Part shown: positions 1 to 7,126 of the stretch, one piece after another
Layout of the letters: each line of letters begins with the position of its first letter
Position numbering within the stretch: the stretch's first letter is position 1
NCBI GenBank assembly: GCA_024278155.1
Contig: JAJRTT010000473.1
Coordinates: 1-10,056 of the forward strand
Reading direction: 5' to 3'
Length of the DNA stretch: 10,056 nucleotides
Source: Bacteroidota bacterium
GTDB taxonomy: Bacteria > Bacteroidota > Bacteroidia > Bacteroidales > JAADJA01
Translations under genes and position numbers: made by a program
Notes under the pieces: generated by a model
Told to the model about the DNA's origin: nothing
The model's database searches: none
The model's input: only the letters and a program-made list of their open reading frames with translations

Positions 1-1752
1 GCTTTTGAAAACCTCGAACGGGCTTCGAAAAGATTGTCGCTTGTGGTCCCATTGGCTTTGGCATTGATTTTCATGCTGGTGTTTTTTGCCGTAAAATCCT
101 TTAAACAAACACTTATGATTTATGTAGCCGTACCTTTTGCCGCAGTAGGGGGGATATTCTCACTTTATTTGCGCGATATGCCTTTCAGTATATCCGCAGG
201 TGTTGGGTTTATTGTTTTATTTGGGGTCGCTGTTTTAAATGGCCTTGTTCTGATTTCCGGTTTTAACGAATTGAAAGCGGAAGGCAAGCTCCACATCAAC
301 GATATCATTAGGAAAGGTTCCATAAGGCGTATTCGCCCTATATTGTTAACGGCTTCCACCGATATACTGGGGTTTTTGCCCATGGCGGTTTCCATTTCGG
401 CAGGTGCGGAAGTGCAGCGGCCATTGGCAACGGTTGTGATAGGGGGGATGCTGACATCCACTTTGCTGACCCTTATCGTGTTGCCCGTGTTGTACAGATG
501 GGTAGAAAAGGGCAAGGATAACATAAAAATGACAAAACTAAATAAACCTGTTCTCGCTGGTTTGTTCATCTTGTTTGGCTTAGGGGTTTCTGTAAATGCC
601 CAGGCCCAAAAACCAAGTTTTACCTTGCAACAGGCCATCGACAGTGCCATGCAAAATTATCCGGCCATCAAAGCGGCACAGTTGGAAATCGATAAACAAC
701 AAGCTTTGAAGACCACCGCATGGAACCTGGGCACCACATCCATATACACAGGAAAGGACGAGAAAGGAAATGGCTTGCCGGGCAACCAGGACAAGATCGG
801 TTTTGAACAGAATGGAATCGATATTTTTGCCGTTTCCGCAAAAAACAAACTGGCCAACAGGAGAAAAGAACTTGCTTCATCGGCACAGGAACTTACGGTA
901 AATGGCCTGGTGCGGGATGTGAATATTGCATGGACACGGGCCTTGTTTGCCAAAAAGCAGTGGATGTTGCTGCAACAGTTGGATACCTTGTACAGTAATT
1001 TCCAGAAAGCGGCCGAACTCCGGTTCAAAACACAGCAGACCTCAAAGATCGAGTATTTATCGGCCTCGGCCAAGTACAAGGACCTGATGCTTAAAAAAAG
1101 GACAGCGGAAAGCCGGTACCTTGCCTCTTTGCAGATACTCAACCAATACCTGTTGTTCCCTTCGGAATTTGAAATAGCCGATGACGAGTTGCAGATAAAA
1201 CCTTATGAAGGGACAATCTTTAATGATTCATTGTCCACGAACCCTTTGCTGAATTTTTTTGCGACTCAGGAGTTGATTGCCGAATCGCAATGGAAAAGCC
1301 AAAAAGCCAAATTCCTTCCCAAAATTGATTTGGGCTATAAACTGCAATCTATTGGGGGGCAATCAGGTTTTTCGGGTTGGCAGGCAGGTATTTCGTTGCC
1401 TTTGGTTTTTAATGCACAATCAGGTATTGTGAAAGCGGCCCGTCTCAATTACGAGATTGCAGGACAAAATTTCAGGCAAAAACAACTGGAGCTTGATGCA
1501 GCCTACAAAGAACGCTTGAACCGGTATGTGGCATTGCGGGAAGTTATTGCCTATTACAATGAAGAGGCGCTGCCTTTGGCAAAAGAACAAATAGAAGCGG
1601 CCAATATTGCCTACCGCCTTGGGAGTATTGATTATGTCCAGTTTATCCAGAACATGGAGGCTGCCATAGGTACTATTCAATTGTTTATCAGCCAACAGTC
1701 CGAATACTATGAATTGTCGGCGCAATTAAAATATTTAACGGGAAACAATTAA
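1..1752 (+). CDS. czcA: CusA/CzcA-family RND metal efflux pump fused to TolC-type outer-membrane factor (5' end outside window)
   Basis: The reading frame is open from base 1 to the TAA at 1750-1752, giving 583 visible residues. Residues 1-170 match the end of an HME-RND pump: AFENLER, then TM8-TM12, with FSISAGVGF, NGLVLIS, RPILL and the family signature GAEVQRPLATVVIGG. Aligned with the complete paralogue at 3944-7126, about 865 residues are missing, so the full protein would be about 1,450 residues, the usual size of the pump-OMF fusions in Bacteroidota. After TM12 there is no stop. A basic linker leads to Met177 (ATG at 529) and a signal-peptide-like segment ending in AQA (200-202). Residues about 205-583 then form a TolC/OEP-type outer-membrane factor with FTLQQAIDSA, two repeats and long amphipathic helices. 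The product should export divalent metal ions from periplasm to outside. The fused reading frame is seen directly; post-translational cleavage is inferred. Confidence 0.93.
   Translation, partial: AFENLERASKRLSLVVPLALALIFMLVFFAVKSFKQTLMIYVAVPFAAVGGIFSLYLRDMPFSISAGVGFIVLFGVAVLNGLVLISGFNELKAEGKLHINDIIRKGSIRRIRPILLTASTDILGFLPMAVSISAGAEVQRPLATVVIGGMLTSTLLTLIVLPVLYRWVEKGKDNIKMTKLNKPVLAGLFILFGLGVSVNAQAQKPSFTLQQAIDSAMQNYPAIKAAQLEIDKQQALKTTAWNLGTTSIYTGKDEKGNGLPGNQDKIGFEQNGIDIFAVSAKNKLANRRKELASSAQELTVNGLVRDVNIAWTRALFAKKQWMLLQQLDTLYSNFQKAAELRFKTQQTSKIEYLSASAKYKDLMLKKRTAESRYLASLQILNQYLLFPSEFEIADDELQIKPYEGTIFNDSLSTNPLLNFFATQELIAESQWKSQKAKFLPKIDLGYKLQSIGGQSGFSGWQAGISLPLVFNAQSGIVKAARLNYEIAGQNFRQKQLELDAAYKERLNRYVALREVIAYYNEEALPLAKEQIEAANIAYRLGSIDYVQFIQNMEAAIGTIQLFISQQSEYYELSAQLKYLTGNN
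529..606 (+). other. Internal signal peptide between the RND and outer-membrane-factor domains, with possible internal start
   Basis: Inside the fused reading frame, residues 177-202 begin MTKLNKP, continue with a hydrophobic stretch of about 15 residues (VLAGLFILFGLGVSV) and end NAQA before QKP. This is the n-, h- and c-region order of a Sec signal peptide, with an A-x-A site for signal peptidase I. An AAGGA at 514-518 sits 10 bases before the ATG at 529, so a separate internal start is possible. TM12 of the pump should end in the cytoplasm, which is the correct side for this segment to insert as a signal. Either cleavage or internal initiation would free the outer-membrane factor. Confidence 0.6.
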
Positions 1753-1756
1753 ATTG

Positions 1757-1796
1757 TGGAATGTAAAGATGCACGGCCGTGCGTCTCTACATTCCA
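1757..1796. repeat. 40-base near-perfect palindromic intergenic repeat
   Basis: The two 20-base arms meet at 1776/1777 around GCACGGCCGTGC. They are complementary except at two positions: A1765, and T1769, which would be a G-U pair in RNA. The palindrome begins four bases after the stop codon of the pump-OMF gene and lies upstream of the adaptor start, so a transcript would form a stable hairpin there. It has no U-tract, so it is not a classical intrinsic terminator, though it could protect or attenuate the message. The motif resembles dispersed CGGCCGTGCGTCTCTAC repeats that I recall from Bacteroidota and other genomes. Copy number elsewhere in this genome cannot be judged here. Confidence 0.75.
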
Positions 1797-1798
1797 GA

Positions 1799-1814
1799 GG
1801 CCGTGCGACTCTAT
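1799..1814. repeat. Degenerate second copy of the palindrome's right arm
   Basis: GGCCGTGCGACTCTAT matches the right half-palindrome at 1775-1790 at 14 of 16 positions, offset by 24 bases. It gives the left arm's GCACGG a second possible pairing partner with a longer loop. It may be a remnant of a second repeat unit. Confidence 0.5.
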
Positions 1815-1845
1815 TGCATTTCAAATAACACAAATAAAAAACAAA

Positions 1846-3051
1846 ATGAAAACAAAAATAGTAACAGCAATTATAGCATTCGCGACATTGATGTCGTGCA
1901 ATTCAGAAAAAACAGAAAACCACGAAGGGGAAGGCCATGAAGAACATGGCCAGGAAGGGGTTGTTGTGTTAAACGAAAAGCAACAGGAAGCCCTGGAATT
2001 AAAATTGGGCACTTTCCAGATGCGCAACCTTACGACCGTGGTAAAAACCAATGGCCAATTGAACGTTGCCCCTGAAAGCAGTGCGGAAGTCACGGCGATT
2101 ATCGGTGGAAACGTAAAAAAGATCAAAGTATTCCATGGCGACAAGGTCAGGAAAGGACAGGTGTTGGCAGTTCTTGAACACCCTGATTATATAACCCTTC
2201 AGGAAGATTTTTCGGCCATGGCCAATAAGCTTGAGTTTCTGGGGCAAGAATATGACAGGCAGAAAAAGTTGTTTGAAAACAATGTGGGGGCGGGCAAAGA
2301 TTACCAACAGGTGAAATCGGAGTACAATACGGCAAAATCCAGGTATCAGGGCTTAAAATCACGTTTGCTGCTCTTGAACCTCTCCCCCGAAGAAGTGAAA
2401 AAAGGGATAATTTCAAATACGATCAACATCGTTTCCCCGATAAATGGCTACGTTAACCAAATAAAAATTAAGGTGGGGACTTATGTGGACGCAAAGGACA
2501 AATTGTTTGAAATAACCGACAATAATGCAATCCATGCCGATTTTATGATTTACGAAAAAGATGTCCATCTTTTACGGGATGGGCAAAAAATCCATTTCAC
2601 GGTCTCCAATCGTCCGGGCGAGGAGCTTACGGCAACCATTTTTGCGATTGGTAAAGAATTTGAGCCCAACACCCGTTCCGTTCATATCCATGCCAACATT
2701 AACGAGAAAACAACCGGATTGGTTCCCGGTATGTACATTTCCGGCCATTTGCACACGGATGAAAAATATACCCGTACACTTCCAAACGATGCCATTGTGA
2801 ACGAAGGGACCAAATCGTTTATTTTTATCCTGGACAAGGATGCGCAAAGTGGAGAGCATGACCATGGGGAAGGTGATGGCGGTCACAAAAAAACTTTTAA
2901 AATGACGGAAATGATTACCGGACAAAAAGATGATGGTTTTACCGAGGTTAAATTGATCGATCCTTTGCCGGAAGATACAAAAGTTGTGATGAATGCTGCC
3001 TATTATTTATTGGCAGACATGAAAAAAGAAGAAACCGAGCACGAACATTAA
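1846..3051 (+). CDS. czcB: CzcB/CusB-type periplasmic adaptor lipoprotein, His-rich (cassette A)
   Basis: This 401-residue membrane fusion protein links the RND pump to the outer-membrane channel. The start is placed at the ATG at 1846, because it gives a clean lipoprotein signal (KTK, hydrophobic core, LMSC with Cys18). The longer frame from 1756 would translate the palindromic repeat. Domains in order: a His-rich linker (H26, H31, H34), a lipoyl-like half (about 84-116, ending EHPD), a helical hairpin (about 117-182), the second lipoyl half (about 192-222, INIVSPINGYV), a beta-barrel (about 228-305) and a membrane-proximal domain. A second His cluster (HDHGEGDGGH, 338-347) and the terminal EHEH are probable metal-binding sites. 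It aligns almost without gaps to the adaptor at 7123-8328. The 93-base gap after the pump gene holds the palindrome. Confidence 0.93.
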   Translation: MKTKIVTAIIAFATLMSCNSEKTENHEGEGHEEHGQEGVVVLNEKQQEALELKLGTFQMRNLTTVVKTNGQLNVAPESSAEVTAIIGGNVKKIKVFHGDKVRKGQVLAVLEHPDYITLQEDFSAMANKLEFLGQEYDRQKKLFENNVGAGKDYQQVKSEYNTAKSRYQGLKSRLLLLNLSPEEVKKGIISNTINIVSPINGYVNQIKIKVGTYVDAKDKLFEITDNNAIHADFMIYEKDVHLLRDGQKIHFTVSNRPGEELTATIFAIGKEFEPNTRSVHIHANINEKTTGLVPGMYISGHLHTDEKYTRTLPNDAIVNEGTKSFIFILDKDAQSGEHDHGEGDGGHKKTFKMTEMITGQKDDGFTEVKLIDPLPEDTKVVMNAAYYLLADMKKEETEHEH

Positions 3052-3062
3052 AACCATCTGTC

Positions 3063-3395
3063 ATGAAAGAGATAAAAGCATTTATCAGGTCGAACAAAGT
3101 AAACGATGTGGTGCACCAATTGAAAGATGCCGGTTTCGGCCACTTGACTATTTCTGGTGCGGAAGGTACAGGGAAATACCAGGATGAAAGCAGGGCTTTT
3201 GTATCACAAAAGTTTTCGATTACCGACAGCAAAATCGCCAAGCTCGAAATGGTGGTGAAAAAGAAAGATGTGCAGGCCATTGTCGGCATCATTTCCGAAT
3301 ACGGTAAAACAATCCATCCAGGTGATGGGATTGTTTACATTTCTGATGTGGAAAAAACTTTTCGTGTAAAAACTGCTTTGAAAAACGGGGATTAG
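3063..3395 (+). CDS. PII-like signalling protein linked to metal efflux (copy 1)
   Basis: A 110-residue protein with the PII (GlnB/GlnK) layout: beta-1 MKEIKAFIR, a GTGK turn (35-38), a short altered T-loop (about 38-55), IAKLEMVVKKKDV, a B-loop region with HPGDG (85-89) and a C-terminal RVKTA (101-105), close to the RxRTG of true PII. The canonical PII signatures, including the uridylylated T-loop tyrosine, are not present. PII homologues lacking these signatures and linked to metal transport genes have been described as a separate group (PII-NG). It starts 11 bases after the adaptor stop, so it is probably co-transcribed with it. It shares 90/110 residues with copy 2 at 8340. The ligand and target are unknown. 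Control of the pump by nucleotide or metal sensing is inferred from gene linkage only. Confidence 0.85.
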   Translation: MKEIKAFIRSNKVNDVVHQLKDAGFGHLTISGAEGTGKYQDESRAFVSQKFSITDSKIAKLEMVVKKKDVQAIVGIISEYGKTIHPGDGIVYISDVEKTFRVKTALKNGD

Positions 3396-3423
3396 TTCCC
3401 TGACAACGAAATGAGGAATTAAA

Positions 3424-3810
3424 ATGCGAAAAGTGATAAAAAAATTCAACATGATTTTTTTCAGCCTGTCGGGGCTGATCGTCCTTTTGCATGCCCTTAG
3501 TCCTCATTGCAGTAACAATACCCCCTTTGCTGGCAACCACCACCTGTTAAACCACAGGTGCAGCCATTCGGGGAAACTTCCTGTCCATTGCCATTTGTCC
3601 AATAATTCAGCCATCGACCAAACAGAAGGCGAGATCAAAAAAGACCCTGTGCCCGAAACATCACAGGATGTTGTTGTTCTGAACGATTCAGGTTTGCAAG
3701 CTGTGGGCAACCGGTCTGAAGTAATGAAATTGCATAGCAAAAGTGATTGCTTTACAACGAGTGTTTTTCTGAAGAATGTGCCAACGCGCGGCTCACCGTT
3801 AGTTGTCTGA
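3424..3810 (+). CDS. Small secreted or membrane-anchored His/Cys-rich protein, function unknown
   Basis: A 128-residue protein I cannot assign to a named family. Residues 1-9 are basic and 10-25 hydrophobic (an N-terminal signal or anchor), followed by HALSPHC. His and Cys are dense between residues 23 and 57: H23, H28, C29, H39, H40, H44, C46, H48, H55, C56, H57. H104 and C109 lie further on. The rest is polar and low in features. GAGG at 3413-3416 sits seven bases before the ATG, a better ribosome binding site than its neighbours have. Short proteins with a hydrophobic start followed by PHHHH-like clusters are, from memory, common beside metal RND operons in Bacteroidota, and this looks like a degenerate relative. 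A periplasmic metal-binding or chaperone role is inference. It lies 28 bases after the first PII-like gene and could belong to either cassette. Confidence 0.7.
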   Translation: MRKVIKKFNMIFFSLSGLIVLLHALSPHCSNNTPFAGNHHLLNHRCSHSGKLPVHCHLSNNSAIDQTEGEIKKDPVPETSQDVVVLNDSGLQAVGNRSEVMKLHSKSDCFTTSVFLKNVPTRGSPLVV

Positions 3811-3943
3811 TATTTGGAACTTTCTTGCTTTCCTTGTTAAAATACTTGACAGCGGAAATTATGCATCCAACACTTGCATGATTGCAAGGACACAAGCTCT
3901 ACATTTAAGCAATTAGCAACAACATTTTCAAAAAGCAAGTCAC
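3811..3943 (+). promoter_or_regulatory. Intergenic region before cassette B with a weak promoter candidate
   Basis: This 133-base AT-rich gap is the longest non-coding stretch in the window and the natural place for a cassette B promoter. TTGAC at 3846-3850, followed 20 bases after its TTG by AACACTTG (3869-3876), is a partial match to the Bacteroidota pattern TTG-N19-21-TAnnTTTG. TACATTTA at 3900-3907 is another partial -7 match but is poorly spaced from any TTG. No clear ribosome binding site precedes the ATG at 3944. Assignment of an exact promoter is weak. Confidence 0.3.
3873..3888. promoter_or_regulatory. Inverted repeat CTTGCA-N4-TGCAAG, possible operator
   Basis: A perfect 6-base inverted repeat with a 4-base spacer (TGAT) lies 55 bases before the RND start and overlaps the candidate -7 element at 3869-3876. 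The size and place suit a dimeric metal-responsive repressor or activator, but no regulator gene is in the window and no second copy was found here. Chance occurrence is possible. Confidence 0.3.
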
Positions 3944-6900
3944 ATGATAAATAAAATAATATTTTTTTCAATTAAACGAAAGTTCGTTATCCTGACCTTT
4001 GTACTGGTTTGGGTATTGTGGGGCGTTTACTCGATGTTCAGGGTGCCGCTCGATGCAGTACCTGACATCACCAACAATCAGGTGCAGGTAATTACGACCA
4101 CACCCAACCTGGGAACGGGGGATATTGAGCAGTTTGTTACCTACCCCGTGGAATTGTCCATGTCGAACCTGCCCGGAGTGATTGAGTTGCGCTCAGTTTC
4201 ACGCTTCGGGTTATCAGTTGTTACCATCGTCTTTGAAGACGATATGGGGACTTATCTTCCGAGGCAGCTTGTCGCTGAAAAATTAGGAGACGTGAAAGAC
4301 CAGATCCCGCAAGGGTTTGGTGAGCCGTTTATGGCCCCCATCTCAACGGGATTGGGGGAAATTTATCAATATACCATCTCTCCAAAGCCAGGCTACGACA
4401 GCGTTTATTCTGCGATGGAGCTGCGGACCATCCAGGATTGGATAATCAGGCGTCAGATGTCGATGCTGCCAGGAGTTGTGGAAGTAAACAGCTTCGGGGG
4501 TTATCAGAAACAGTACGAAGTGTCGGTTGACCCCGATAAGATGAAGAGTATGGACATTGGCATTATGGAGATTTTTAGCGCACTGGAGAAAAACAACGAG
4601 AATACGGGAGGCGCTTATATTGAGAAAGACAAAATGGCAAACTTCATCAGGGGCGAAGGGCTGCTGAGAAACATCAAGGATATTGAAGACATTGTCATTA
4701 CAAATGTTGGCGGAATTCCTATTCTGATAAGAGACGTTGCCACCGTGAAGTTCGGCAGCGCCGTAAGATACGGCGCCTTCACCAAAGACGGCAAAGGTGA
4801 AGCGGTTGGCGGCATTGTTATGATGCTGAAAGGGGAAAACTCCAACGAAGTCATCGAAAGGGTACAGGAACGTATTACCGAAATCCAGAAATCACTTCCT
4901 GAAGGACTGGAAATCAAACCTTTTTTGAACCGTTCAAAACTGATAAAAAGCACCACGGGAACAGTAGCCGAAAACCTTGCACTCGGTGCCCTTATCGTCG
5001 TTTTCTTTATGATGTTGCTTTTGGGCGGGGTGAGAGGAGGCCTCATCATTGCTTCCGTCATGCCGTTGTCATTGCTGTTTGCTTTTACGCTGATGAATAT
5101 CTTTGGAGTATGGGCAAACCTGATGTCGCTCGGCGCCATCGATTTCGGGATCATCATTGACGGGGCGGTCATCATCGTGGAAAGTATAATGCTGATGGTT
5201 GCACAGCGTTTCAGGACAAGCCCCCCGGGTCTTATTTCCAATACGGAAATGGATGAAATCACTTATACCGCATCAACACGGCGGGCCAATTCCGTTTTTT
5301 TTGGTTTGCTCATCATTCTTATTATTTTCTTTCCCATTCTTGCACTCACCGGGATAGAAGGGAAAATGTTCAAACCAATGGCTTTAACAACCAGCTTTGC
5401 CTTGATTGGCGGTTTAATTCTGAGCCTGACCTACGTACCTGCGGTTTCCGTCCTTTTATTAAAAGGGAAACCCAAAACCAAAAGGAGCTTTAGTGATAAA
5501 ATAATGGACGGGTTGATTTCAATCTATGTGCCCATGTTGCTTTTTGTCCTGAAAGCCAGAAAAGCCGTAATTATATTTGTAATTGCTTTATTGGTAGTTT
5601 CCATATACACATTTACAAATATCGGTGGTGAATTCATTCCCAAACTGGACGAAGGCGATATTGCTTTCCAGGCTTTGCTGAAACCGGGTACTTCACTTAC
5701 AGAAGTTGAAGAAACCTCAACAAAACTGCAAAAAATCGTTCTTGACAATTTTCCCGAGGTGGAACAAATACTTGGTCGGATTGGGGTAGCAGAGATTCCT
5801 ACCGACCCCATGCCCATGGACATCATTGATATGTTTGTCATATTGAAACCCAAAGACCAATGGGTATCGGCAGAAACAAAAGGAGAATTGATCGAAAAGA
5901 TGAAAGAGAAAATATCGGTATTGCCCGGTATAAATTTTGAGTTCACCCAACCCATTGAAATGCGTTTTAACGAACTGCTTACGGGGGTGAGGGAGGATGT
6001 TTCCGTAAAAATTTACGGGGAGGACCTAAATATACTGGCAAGCAAAGCACAGGAAATGGCCGCCATTATAGCGACGGTTGAGGGTACTGCTGATTTGCGT
6101 GTGGAAGCTACAAAGGGATTGCCCCAAATGACCGTTCAATACAACCGCGACAAAATAGCCGAGTACGGCTTGAACATCCGTGATTTGAATACCATTGTCA
6201 GATCAGCCTTCAGTGGTGAATCGGCGGGAGTCATTTTCGAAGGCGAAAAACGCTTCGGCCTTGTTGTGCGCCTCGAAAAAAAGCATAAGAAAGACATCGA
6301 AAGTATCAGGAATCTTTACGTCCACCTTCCCAATGGGAACCAGATACCATTGAAAGAAGTGGCCGAAATTGACTATAAGGGCGGCCCAATGCAGATATCC
6401 CGTGATGGCACCAAAAGAAGGATTTATGTGGGAATCAATGTTAGGGGACGCGATGTGGAATCGACGGTAAAAGAAATCCGGCAAAAACTGGAAGACCAAA
6501 TGGAATTGCCGCCCGGGTACTATATAAAATACGGTGGCGCTTTTGAAAACCTTGAGCGTGCAAAGAAACGCCTCCTTGTCGTAGTGCCACTTGCGTTGGT
6601 ACTGATCTTTGCCCTGCTCTTTTTTGCGCTGCGCTCCATAAAACAAACCCTGCTGATTTACATGGCGATCCCAATGGCAGCTATCGGCGGAATTTTCTCC
6701 CTTTATTTCAGGGATATTAATTTCAGCATTTCGGCCGGGGTTGGTTTTATCATTTTGTTTGGCGTTTCGGTGATGAACGGTCTTGTTTTAATAAGCCGTT
6801 TCAACGCATTGAAAGAAGAAGGCGTCAGCAACCTGATAGAACGTATTACAAAAGGTTCCAAAGAGGTCATGCGTCCCATTCTGCTGGCAGCAAGTACCGA

Positions 6901-7126
6901 TATTGTAGGCTTTATCCCCATGGCGCTGTCCCAATCTGCCGGCGCCGAGGTACAGCGCCCCCTTGCAACAGTGGTCATTGGGGGATTGTTGACGGCATTG
7001 GTACTTACCTTGCTCGTTATTCCGGCATTGTACTATTTTTTCGAATCTTCTGACAAAACAATTACGGTAAAAGCAGATGAGCAACAGTCAAATAGTTTTA
7101 TTAATCTCAAAAATAAAAGACAATGA
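3944..7126 (+). CDS. czcA: CusA/CzcA-family RND heavy-metal efflux pump, complete, without fused outer-membrane factor
   Basis: A 1060-residue inner-membrane proton/metal antiporter of the HME-RND family. TM1 is at about 12-31, followed by the first periplasmic pore/docking part, TM2-TM6 (about 340-506), TM7 (539-556), the second periplasmic part and TM8-TM12 (877-1034). The TM4 proton-relay motif is intact: D400, D406 and E413 in AIDFGIIIDGAVIIVE. RFNELLTGV (674-682) and GAEVQRPLATVVIGG (1000-1014) are family signatures. By manual alignment from memory, two methionines that carry Cu(I) in E. coli CusA correspond to I627 and E677, so a divalent metal (Zn, Cd, Co or Ni) is more likely. Unlike the pump in cassette A it stops shortly after TM12. 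Its stop overlaps the adaptor start (ATGA, 7123-7126), indicating translational coupling. The ATG at 3944 fits a normal RND N-terminus. Confidence 0.96.
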   Translation: MINKIIFFSIKRKFVILTFVLVWVLWGVYSMFRVPLDAVPDITNNQVQVITTTPNLGTGDIEQFVTYPVELSMSNLPGVIELRSVSRFGLSVVTIVFEDDMGTYLPRQLVAEKLGDVKDQIPQGFGEPFMAPISTGLGEIYQYTISPKPGYDSVYSAMELRTIQDWIIRRQMSMLPGVVEVNSFGGYQKQYEVSVDPDKMKSMDIGIMEIFSALEKNNENTGGAYIEKDKMANFIRGEGLLRNIKDIEDIVITNVGGIPILIRDVATVKFGSAVRYGAFTKDGKGEAVGGIVMMLKGENSNEVIERVQERITEIQKSLPEGLEIKPFLNRSKLIKSTTGTVAENLALGALIVVFFMMLLLGGVRGGLIIASVMPLSLLFAFTLMNIFGVWANLMSLGAIDFGIIIDGAVIIVESIMLMVAQRFRTSPPGLISNTEMDEITYTASTRRANSVFFGLLIILIIFFPILALTGIEGKMFKPMALTTSFALIGGLILSLTYVPAVSVLLLKGKPKTKRSFSDKIMDGLISIYVPMLLFVLKARKAVIIFVIALLVVSIYTFTNIGGEFIPKLDEGDIAFQALLKPGTSLTEVEETSTKLQKIVLDNFPEVEQILGRIGVAEIPTDPMPMDIIDMFVILKPKDQWVSAETKGELIEKMKEKISVLPGINFEFTQPIEMRFNELLTGVREDVSVKIYGEDLNILASKAQEMAAIIATVEGTADLRVEATKGLPQMTVQYNRDKIAEYGLNIRDLNTIVRSAFSGESAGVIFEGEKRFGLVVRLEKKHKKDIESIRNLYVHLPNGNQIPLKEVAEIDYKGGPMQISRDGTKRRIYVGINVRGRDVESTVKEIRQKLEDQMELPPGYYIKYGGAFENLERAKKRLLVVVPLALVLIFALLFFALRSIKQTLLIYMAIPMAAIGGIFSLYFRDINFSISAGVGFIILFGVSVMNGLVLISRFNALKEEGVSNLIERITKGSKEVMRPILLAASTDIVGFIPMALSQSAGAEVQRPLATVVIGGLLTALVLTLLVIPALYYFFESSDKTITVKADEQQSNSFINLKNKRQ

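Noticed and set aside
165..650. Minus-strand open frames across the pump-channel gene (also 657-1142 and 1420-1725)
   Set aside because: They lie antisense to a strongly conserved coding region and show no recognisable domains; shadow frames.
1..1752. Reading the fusion as two genes with a sequencing error between them
   Set aside because: There is no stop between the domains, the phase is continuous, and the same fusion layout and total length are known in Bacteroidota pumps.
1756..1845. N-terminal extension of the adaptor as real coding sequence
   Set aside because: It translates a palindromic repeat and places the lipoprotein signal internally; the start at 1846 matches the paralogue.
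4615..5262. Longest minus-strand frame, 215 codons, inside the complete RND pump
   Set aside because: Fully antisense to TM2-TM5 and the proton-relay region of the pump; its composition is what an antisense frame of a membrane protein gives.
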